Source of the DNA: Acanthopleuribacter pedis
Lineage (GTDB): Bacteria; Acidobacteriota; Holophagae; Acanthopleuribacterales; Acanthopleuribacteraceae
Length of the DNA stretch: 64,000 bases
Direction of reading: 5' to 3'
Assembly (NCBI RefSeq): GCF_017377855.1
Contig: NZ_JAFREP010000011.1
Span: 62,001-126,000 of the forward strand
Below the pieces are notes generated by a model that made no database searches, had not been told where the DNA came from, and was given only the letters and a program-made list of their open reading frames with translations. Below are positions 57,178-64,000 of the stretch, piece by piece. The position numbers and the translations under genes were made by a program. Each line of letters opens with the position of its first letter. Position 1 is the stretch's first letter.

Positions 57178-60100
57178 TTGAAGCTCTATTCCTCTTCCTT
57201 TGCGTCTTTGTTGAAAGCTAAGAAACCGGTAACCCATCAGCACAACCCCCTAAACCGCCCCAAAAGCGCCTTGCACATCGCGTCCCGTTTCATTTTTTTG
57301 CTTGGCTGTTGTGTCGGGGTTGGTGTCGCCGCTCAAACCGTTTCACACACCGACTTCACCGTGCCCGATAAATGCAAAACGGAAACCACGGTCACCCTTG
57401 CTACCGCCTCCGCGAGTGTGTTGCTTGACTTTGAAGTGCGCTTGGATCCCGGATCCAACCACTTCCTCTGGCCCGCCTTGGAGATTGATGTCAACGGGAC
57501 CCGGGTTGACCCGATGGTGACCACCGCCAATGGGTTGCAATCGCGCCTGGTCAACAAACCGCTGGAATACCAAAGCCGTCGCCGTGGTTTGGTTCCCTGG
57601 AACTGGGGCGCGGGTTGGTTGGTATTCACCGCCGAGGATTTTGCCTTTGCTGCCGGATTTGACGCCTTTTGGCCGCCGGCTGAAAGCGATCAAGGACAGC
57701 TGTTCCATTTCCAAATTGAAGTCGGCGACCTCATGGAAACCGGCACCAACCAGGTGGTGTTTCGCAACATCGCGACCCAGTGGAACGGGGACCTGGTGTT
57801 CTGCGGCTTCTCGGTTGTCACCGGGTCCACCCCCGCTTTTTCCAATGATTTACCGCCCGTGGGTGAGGTGGCCGCCGGCTACACCCGTGACCCCGGCAAC
57901 ACGCCCTTCACCTTCACCGTTACCGAAACCACGGCGCCCCGTGTCTCCCTTAACGGGGAAACCTACGCGGTAAACGGGCGATTGATTCGCACCCAAAACG
58001 GCGGTGTTGAAACGCGTGATTTAGTCGACTGTAGCAACTGTTGGTCTGACTTCCGTGTCGATCCGGTCATTCCCGACCAACAATGGGTCCTGACCGCAAC
58101 CACCTTCGACCAACAACTCACCTTGGTGCGCACCTTCACCAAGCTGGGTGGAAAAGTGACCGTCGACGACCTTTTGACCAATCACACGGCGACCGACATG
58201 GGGGTTCACCTCGAAAACCGCATCATGTTTGCGGGCACGGCGCCCTCGCCCGCTTTCGGTATCCTGGCCGGCCGCCAAATGCAACTGCCCGCGAGCGGCA
58301 AACAGGTGTTGGATGAATTGCAACCCAACCATCCCAGCGTATTCCTGCAAGGGCATCACACCGGGCTGGGTTTGCTGGCGACCCAAGACGTCGCGCGCAC
58401 CCATTACGAATCCCACCTCGAGCCCGACGCCGCGGTGATGGGCAGCCACGATTTGCGTGTCCCCGCCAATGGCTCGCTTTCCCTACACTGGGTGATCTAC
58501 CCCGCGGACAGCCCCGATTATCTCCCCACCATGAACCGCATTCGCGAAGACTGGAACCTCAACTATGCCATGGACGGCCGCATGATGGTCATCATGCCGA
58601 CCACCGCGGTGAACATGGACCTCGGCCTGCTTGCCGAACGCTTGAAACGCAACCGCGTGCGCTACCTGGTAGTGGCCGCGGTGCGCGACGGCGATATTCC
58701 CCAGGACCATTTGCCCGACGGTTATCCTTGGAGCGAGGATGAATCGGCGCGCACCGAACTCCACGGCCATGGGTTCCACTATGCGATTAGCCGCAACCAA
58801 GGCGACAACGAACTCACCGCCTTGGTGAATCAGGCCGCCGCCCGTGTGCGAAGCATCGATCCCAACATTAAGGTTCTTTATTACTTCAACAGCTTCCTCA
58901 CCACGGAAAATCCGGCCACGCACAACGAGGAAGGCCACCCAGAATGGTACTTATACAAACATACCTATGACCCGAGCGAGGACGAGGATCCCCGCTACGC
59001 GTACAAACTGGAGCGGGTCTTTTTCGCCCGCTACGGTGAGCCCAACGCCGCCAACGATCCCTTCCGCGACCAGGTCCTGCAACCCGCCGTCGACCTGATG
59101 TTGGAACACCTCGATGTGGACGGCATCTTCTGGGACTTGTTCTCCGGCGCCAACATCCACAAGGGGTACCATTCGCCCTACAGCAACAGCCTCGAATTTT
59201 TCGATAATGGCGAAACCCGCGACACCATCGAAATGATTAAGGCCTCCGCGCCCTTTAACCGCGATCTGCTGAACCAAATCTACGACGCCGGCAAGTTCGT
59301 GATCACCAACGAAGGCGCCGCCAGCCATACCTTAATGGAAGCCGCCGCCAACCACCGCGTCTTGAACGTTCACGAGGACAACCTGCCCCACCGCATTTCC
59401 TCCGGTTTGCTGTCCACCCCGCTGGCGTTCCGCATCCCCGAGGCCTCGCCGCGCCACGTTATGGCCAACATGCGCCACACCGTGATGTTCGGCATGCTTT
59501 ACAGCACCTACGTCGACGTGGCCTCCCAGGATCCCTACAACGCGTTGGAAGCGATCCACCCCTTTGAACCGCGCGAATTGCATCGCGGTTACTTGCTGGG
59601 CAAAAACAAAATCATCACCGTGCGACCCGGCAATTTTGGTTGGGACGCCGCAGAGACCGACGACATCAAGGTCACCCTTTTTGACGAAAACGGCGTCGCC
59701 CGCGCCGTCCAAGCCCCCCTGATCGAGCGCAACGGTCGCCTGTTGGTGGACCTCGACCTGCCTTGGGGCCACATGGCGGTCCTGGAACGACAGGGCCTCG
59801 AAGCGGCCTGGCGCTTTGAGGAACACAGCGGGGCCGCGGTTTCCGGTGGCGACAACGCCCCAAGCGGCACCCTGAACGGCGGCGCCGGCTTGGGCGGCAA
59901 CGGTCGCATCGGTCTTGGTTTGAGCCAGGACGGCACCGGTAGCGTGGCTTTGGCCGACGACCCTGTTTTGCAGGGCGACACCTTCGCCGTATCCGCTTGG
60001 GTCAAACCCAGCCCCACCGCAGCACGCCAACCCTTGTTTGGTTGGGACGGCGACGTCGGTTTTGATGTGGCGGTTACCAACGGAACCCGCACCATGCGCG

Positions 60101-62979
60101 TCCAACTCGGCCCCAACTACTACCACGACTTCGCCGCGCCCGCCGATTTGTTCGACGGCAACTTCCACCACGTGGTGATGGCCGTGGATACCGGCGCCGG
60201 TTTGGCTTCCGCCGCGGTTTTTGTCGACGGAAAACCCATGGTTTCGGTGGGGCAAAACCTCCAGGGCCAAGCGGCCGTGCGCGGCCTCGCCGCCATCGGC
60301 GCCTTGGCGAACCACCGTTTCCACGGTGTGCTGGACGAGGTTCGTTTCTACAACTACGTTCCCTCACCCGCCCAAGCCGCGGCGCTCTACCGCGATGCCG
60401 CCCTCGTCGGAGCCTGGACCCTTGCCCAAGACGGGGCCGACTGGTCGCTCGCCGATACCTCCGGCTACGCCAATCATCCCGTTTCCAATGTGCCCATCAA
60501 CCCCGCCGGCCATTTCGCACCCGCGCCTTCCGGTTGGGCCTTTGACTATTCACCCGCGCGGTCCGACGACCTCAAGGTCGAACTGGACGGTTCCCTGCTC
60601 GCCGTGGGCCACGGTGTGACCGTATCGGCTTGGATCAACGGCCGCGATCTCAACAGCGCCGGCCCCGACGCCCAAAGCATCCTCAACCTGGGTGATTGGA
60701 ACACCACCAACCAGTACTTTCTGGGTTTCTACCAAAACCACCTGCGTTTTGTGGCCGGCGACCTCTGGGCGCGCGGCGCTGTTTTGGACCAAAGCCTCCT
60801 TTTGGACAACCGCTGGTACTATCTCGTCGGTACCGCGGATGCGAGCGGTCACCGCTTGTACGTCGACGGCGTGTTGCGGGCCCAAAGCGACGACGTGCCG
60901 GGGACCATGAGCGACCAAAACTTCGACTTGTTTATCGGTCGCTTGGCCAACAGTGCCGGTGGTCGGTTCGACGGTTTGATTGCCGAGCCACGCGTTGAAA
61001 TGCGCGCGCTCAGCAGCGCGGAAATTAACCGCCGTTACCTCGATGCCACCCTGGGCGCCGTTTGGAAATTGGAAGAGACCGAGGGCGATACCGCCTTCGA
61101 TACCAGTGGCCACGCCCACCACGCAACCTTTGTGAACGGAACCCTCTCCGCGTGTCAAGCCGGCGGCGGTGTCGCGCTGACCATCGCGGAAGAAACACGC
61201 CTGCACGTCGCGGATGACGCCAAACTGGCCGCGGTTCCCAACGCCGACGGTTCCTCCGGCCAATTGACCCTGGTGGTCCAGGGCGTGCACAACGCCGGCG
61301 CTTCAACCGCCGATCAAACGCTGTTCTTCAAAACCGATCACCCCACCGATCCCAATGAGCGGGGTTACTACCTCGTCATCCATAATTCGCGCCTGCACAT
61401 CAAACACGGCGACGACAAACTCTGGGTCGCCCAGGACCATTCGCTCCACGACGGGGACTGGTTCCACGTGGCCGCGATCATTGACGGCGGCAGCTACCGC
61501 ATGTTCCTCAACGGGGAGGAAGTACCCCTGACCCCGACCAATCTGTCCGGTCCCAGCGGTTTGGGTGCCGATGGGCTGTACCTGGGCGGTCGTAACGGCG
61601 GTTCTTGGTTTCAAGGCAAGCTGGTTGATGCCCGCATCTACCGTGGTGTTTTGTCGCCCGGCATGATTGACGATTTGATCGACGCCGCCAACACTACCGC
61701 GGTGTTTCCGATTAACCGCGACGGCGTCGTCACCGGCGACGATTTAAGCCAAAACCAACACCACGGGTTGGCCGTGGACGTGACGCTTGATGGGGAGGGC
61801 CACGCCTTGTTTGGTCCGGGAGGGTATGTTCGCGTGGGGCATCATCAGGGCCTCAATCCCGTGGGTCAACGCTTTACCCTTTCCGCGCGGATCCGTTGGC
61901 AAGGTGCCTTTCCGGTTAAAAACGGCGTGACCTTTTACGATCCCGTCCCCATCGTCTCCAAGGGGAATTGGAACGAATGTAACTACTACGGCTTGCTGTT
62001 GACGAAAAACCGCCTGCGCTTCGCATTTGGCTCCAACTGGGGCGCGAAAAGTCTCCAAGCCGAGCTGACCCATCTGCAACCCGACACCTGGCACACGATT
62101 ACCGCCGTGGTTGACGGCAGTTACCGTGCGATTTTCATCGACGGCAACGAGGTGGTCCACCAAAACGACTTTGCGGTGGGTTTTGACCCCGCATGCCAAA
62201 CGGCTCCATGTGCCGAGAACCCCGCGCAAATGGAGGGTTTGCCGTGTAATGACAGTCCCTTGTACATCGGGGACCCCCGCCATCTCCATGCCTTCAAGGG
62301 CAACATCGAGGATGTGAGCATCCGCCAGGATGTTCAACCCGCCGGCGACCGATACGTGGATGGGCGCTGGCGCCTTGACGGCAACGGGCGCGGGATGGGC
62401 CGTCTACGTGCTGCCGCCGACCTGCCGGCCGCCGCCTTCGCTTCCGGCATCCGCGACCTGGCCCTCGATCTGGAAGACAGCGTCGCCGGCACCGCCACGG
62501 TTGCGCACCAGGCGGAACTGAACCCGAGCGGTGACTTCACCTTCAGTGCTTGGATCAAACCCGAAACCCTGGACTCGTTTTCCGCCGACTTTGGCGACAC
62601 CATCGTCTCCAAGGGCGATTGGAATGGGGACAATGGTTTCTTGCTCGGTTTCTATCAGGGTCACCTGCGTTTCACCGCCGGTCAAAACTGGGGCGCCGGC
62701 TTGAACTTATCCATCGCTGACAGCGGCGTGGTACCGGGTCAGTGGTTTCTGGTGACCGCGGTACGCGAGGGCAACCAACTGACCCTGTACATAAATGGTC
62801 AGTTCAAGAAGTCTGCAAGTCCGCCCGCCGTGGCGATTACCACCCAACACCCCTTGAAATTGGGCAGCATGGGCAACGTCAGTCGCTTCGACGGGTTGCT
62901 GGACGAGGTGCGTTATTACCGACGCGCCTTGAGCGCTGCCGAGGTGCTTGCGCTTTGGGACGCGGACGCCCCGCAATAA
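57178..62979 (+). CDS. Secreted multi-LamG protein with a glycoside-hydrolase-like central region
   Basis: Started at TTG 57178 it has 1933 aa. A long basic N-region is followed by a hydrophobic stretch (FIFLLGCCVGVGVAAQ, about 37-53), a signal peptide with likely cleavage after AAQ. Residues about 55-460 are beta-rich with no family I can name. Residues about 464-860 look like a TIM-barrel hydrolase region: IKVLYYFNSF and VDGIFWDLFSG (near 646) resemble strand ends carrying acidic catalytic residues. I cannot name the GH family. Residues 872-1933 hold five LamG/concanavalin-like repeats starting near 872, 1076, 1291, 1507 and 1726, each ending in a motif like LDEVRFYNY or LDEVRYYRRALS. Such repeats bind glycans. 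A role in polysaccharide breakdown or adhesion outside the cell is plausible; no link to the lipopeptide genes is seen. Confidence 0.88.
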   Translation: MKLYSSSFASLLKAKKPVTHQHNPLNRPKSALHIASRFIFLLGCCVGVGVAAQTVSHTDFTVPDKCKTETTVTLATASASVLLDFEVRLDPGSNHFLWPALEIDVNGTRVDPMVTTANGLQSRLVNKPLEYQSRRRGLVPWNWGAGWLVFTAEDFAFAAGFDAFWPPAESDQGQLFHFQIEVGDLMETGTNQVVFRNIATQWNGDLVFCGFSVVTGSTPAFSNDLPPVGEVAAGYTRDPGNTPFTFTVTETTAPRVSLNGETYAVNGRLIRTQNGGVETRDLVDCSNCWSDFRVDPVIPDQQWVLTATTFDQQLTLVRTFTKLGGKVTVDDLLTNHTATDMGVHLENRIMFAGTAPSPAFGILAGRQMQLPASGKQVLDELQPNHPSVFLQGHHTGLGLLATQDVARTHYESHLEPDAAVMGSHDLRVPANGSLSLHWVIYPADSPDYLPTMNRIREDWNLNYAMDGRMMVIMPTTAVNMDLGLLAERLKRNRVRYLVVAAVRDGDIPQDHLPDGYPWSEDESARTELHGHGFHYAISRNQGDNELTALVNQAAARVRSIDPNIKVLYYFNSFLTTENPATHNEEGHPEWYLYKHTYDPSEDEDPRYAYKLERVFFARYGEPNAANDPFRDQVLQPAVDLMLEHLDVDGIFWDLFSGANIHKGYHSPYSNSLEFFDNGETRDTIEMIKASAPFNRDLLNQIYDAGKFVITNEGAASHTLMEAAANHRVLNVHEDNLPHRISSGLLSTPLAFRIPEASPRHVMANMRHTVMFGMLYSTYVDVASQDPYNALEAIHPFEPRELHRGYLLGKNKIITVRPGNFGWDAAETDDIKVTLFDENGVARAVQAPLIERNGRLLVDLDLPWGHMAVLERQGLEAAWRFEEHSGAAVSGGDNAPSGTLNGGAGLGGNGRIGLGLSQDGTGSVALADDPVLQGDTFAVSAWVKPSPTAARQPLFGWDGDVGFDVAVTNGTRTMRVQLGPNYYHDFAAPADLFDGNFHHVVMAVDTGAGLASAAVFVDGKPMVSVGQNLQGQAAVRGLAAIGALANHRFHGVLDEVRFYNYVPSPAQAAALYRDAALVGAWTLAQDGADWSLADTSGYANHPVSNVPINPAGHFAPAPSGWAFDYSPARSDDLKVELDGSLLAVGHGVTVSAWINGRDLNSAGPDAQSILNLGDWNTTNQYFLGFYQNHLRFVAGDLWARGAVLDQSLLLDNRWYYLVGTADASGHRLYVDGVLRAQSDDVPGTMSDQNFDLFIGRLANSAGGRFDGLIAEPRVEMRALSSAEINRRYLDATLGAVWKLEETEGDTAFDTSGHAHHATFVNGTLSACQAGGGVALTIAEETRLHVADDAKLAAVPNADGSSGQLTLVVQGVHNAGASTADQTLFFKTDHPTDPNERGYYLVIHNSRLHIKHGDDKLWVAQDHSLHDGDWFHVAAIIDGGSYRMFLNGEEVPLTPTNLSGPSGLGADGLYLGGRNGGSWFQGKLVDARIYRGVLSPGMIDDLIDAANTTAVFPINRDGVVTGDDLSQNQHHGLAVDVTLDGEGHALFGPGGYVRVGHHQGLNPVGQRFTLSARIRWQGAFPVKNGVTFYDPVPIVSKGNWNECNYYGLLLTKNRLRFAFGSNWGAKSLQAELTHLQPDTWHTITAVVDGSYRAIFIDGNEVVHQNDFAVGFDPACQTAPCAENPAQMEGLPCNDSPLYIGDPRHLHAFKGNIEDVSIRQDVQPAGDRYVDGRWRLDGNGRGMGRLRAAADLPAAAFASGIRDLALDLEDSVAGTATVAHQAELNPSGDFTFSAWIKPETLDSFSADFGDTIVSKGDWNGDNGFLLGFYQGHLRFTAGQNWGAGLNLSIADSGVVPGQWFLVTAVREGNQLTLYINGQFKKSASPPAVAITTQHPLKLGSMGNVSRFDGLLDEVRYYRRALSAAEVLALWDADAPQ

Positions 62980-63004
62980 TCACGGGCCAAATAACCTATG
63001 ATCA

Positions 63005-63037
63005 AACCCCGGCGGGCGAAGCGGCGCCGGGGTTTTT
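63005..63037 (+). terminator. Intrinsic terminator of the LamG gene
   Basis: A perfect 10-bp GC-rich stem, AACCCCGGCG and CGCCGGGGTT, around a 10-base loop, followed by a T-run (63033-63037, sharing two stem bases). It begins 26 bases after the TAA of the LamG gene. Confidence 0.9.
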
Positions 63038-63319
63038 GGGTTAACAAGCACACTAACCCGTGCAGCCCTCTTTTCTTCTGGTTCCTGCGAACAGACAGCG
63101 ATGACCTGTGCGAAAAAAGGCAGTGCCTTGGTATTTTATTTGATCGGCTGAAGTGAGAAAAAATAAAGATCGTGAGAAAAATCGAGCAGATAGCGATTCG
63201 TGCGCGTGTAGGTAGTAGTGAGATGCGAATTAGGCAGACGGGCTTTGAATTCCGACCTAGTTCGATGCTTGTTCCTATCGTTTATTGATCCCAAAAACCA
63301 TCACCAAGGATATATCGCT
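63038..63319. other. Gap between terminator and last gene
   Basis: About 280 bases, AT-rich around 63130-63220, which should hold the promoter of the following gene. I see no clear -35/-10 pair, RNA gene or repeat. AAGGA at 63306-63310 is the ribosome site of the next gene. Confidence 0.5.
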
Positions 63320-64000
63320 ATGAAAATATGCCAAGTTGCCCTGTCCTGTTTCTTATTGATGACGGTCGGTCTGTTTGCCCAAAAGGTTCCTGTCGTGGAA
63401 TCGGGTGCTGATTGGGTTGATGCTGAAACCGTTGTGACCTGGGACGATCTTTCCCCGGAGGCCTGGATTTTTGTAGAACAGTTCCAACAGGGGGAAATCC
63501 CCCTCGATGAAGCGCTTGACTTCTTGGAAAACACGCCCGAAGGCAACGCGCTGCAGGACTTGGTCGCACAGGCCATGGCCGCCGATGCGACGCGTTTCGC
63601 GGATGTTCTTAAAAACGACAAGGCCGGAATTGACCAAGGGACCCTCTGTAAGATGGGTCATGCCGTCTACGAGCGGTGGACTCATAAAAATTTAGCCGCA
63701 ACCATGTCCCTGACGAACCAGGTGATTGCCCTGACCGCGCTTCTTTCCGTGTGTCCTAGTTGCCCAAGTCGCGCCGAGATTCTTCGCCAACTCGAGGCCG
63801 CCCAGCGGCGCCTTGCCGAACATCAGGCGCGTGTGGCGCGGGAAACGCCGGAGCGTCGCGCGGCTGTTAACCAACAATGCTATGACTATGCCACCACCAA
63901 CAATTTGGATGTGGCGTTTTACCAGGGTGGCCGCTTTGTTAAAACATCGGGCAATCGCTGGGAGGAACGTAAACCGGACGGTCGGGTTTTCCCCTTCGAG
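63320..64000 (+). CDS. Secreted protein of unknown function, partial (3' end beyond window)
   Basis: The ATG at 63320 has AAGGA 9 bases before it, and the frame is open for 227 codons to the right edge. MKICQVALSCFLLMTVGLFAQ is a signal peptide, cut probably after FAQ. The visible mature part is mostly helical and charged, with a CPSCPSR motif near residue 151 and a Glu/Arg/Gln-rich helix (ILRQLEAAQRRLAEHQARV) after it that could form a coiled coil. The last part (YQGGRFVKTSGNRWEERK) looks like the start of a small beta domain. I do not recognise a family. The two Cys of CPSC resemble a redox or metal pair but are not in a thioredoxin context. Confidence 0.8.
   Translation, partial: MKICQVALSCFLLMTVGLFAQKVPVVESGADWVDAETVVTWDDLSPEAWIFVEQFQQGEIPLDEALDFLENTPEGNALQDLVAQAMAADATRFADVLKNDKAGIDQGTLCKMGHAVYERWTHKNLAATMSLTNQVIALTALLSVCPSCPSRAEILRQLEAAQRRLAEHQARVARETPERRAAVNQQCYDYATTNNLDVAFYQGGRFVKTSGNRWEERKPDGRVFPFE

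Overview
The window is dominated by a giant trans-AT-free NRPS/PKS hybrid operon read on the minus strand (54345 down to position 1, running off the left edge), followed on the plus strand by a cyclic-peptide-type ABC exporter, a large secreted LamG-repeat protein and the 5' end of a small secreted protein. The DNA is GC-rich, the assembly-line genes overlap by 1 or 4 bases, TTG starts are used, and the flanking secreted LamG protein is unusual. This would fit an Acidobacteriota (Acanthopleuribacter-like) or another metabolite-rich Gram-negative, but taxonomy is inference and cannot be fixed from this window.

Layout in transcription order on the minus strand: stand-alone SyrP/TauD-like hydroxylase (54345-53374); FAAL-ACP loading protein (53238-51115); KS-AT-ACP-aminotransferase-C-A-PCP-C-A-PCP-E (51115-38858); C-A-PCP-PCP-C-A-PCP-E-C-A-PCP-C-TauD (38852-25368); degenerate C/interface-like domain-A-PCP-C-remnant A-dead PCP (25371-20329); KS-AT-KR-ACP (20332-15767); a 357-base C-rich gap; C-A-PCP (15409-12059); C-A-PCP-PCP-C-A-PCP (12062-5322); TubC-type docking domain-C-A-PCP-C-A... 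(5325 to beyond the left edge). No thioesterase lies inside the window.

Read as an assembly line, a fatty acid is activated by FAAL, extended by one malonate and converted to a beta-amino acyl chain by the embedded aminotransferase, as in iturin/mycosubtilin-type synthetases. My hand-read A-domain pocket residues then suggest: X1 (DVAQVGAIT, unassigned), D-Orn-like (DVGEITSID), Asp (DLTKIGHVG), D-Asp (DLTKIGHVG), Pro (DVQCIAHVV), X2 (DVWHVGSIA, unassigned), a ketoreduced malonate unit, X3 (DIFQQGLIY, unassigned), Gly (DILQLGLVW), Ser (DVWHISLID), Ser (DVWHFSLVD), and at least one further residue. Two SyrP/TauD hydroxylases and two Asp modules suggest beta-hydroxyaspartate or a similar hydroxylated residue. 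Asp, Orn and two hydroxylases would suit a metal-binding lipopeptide, while the exporter belongs to the PvdE/SyrD family. The combination of an iturin-like beta-amino start with siderophore-like residues, two hydroxylases, a dead C-terminal module and tandem carriers is the most interesting system here.

The plus-strand exporter (55033-56682) is divergent from the operon across an AT-rich 687-base region that probably carries both promoters. The LamG protein and the small secreted protein look unrelated to the lipopeptide pathway and are separated from each other by a good intrinsic terminator.
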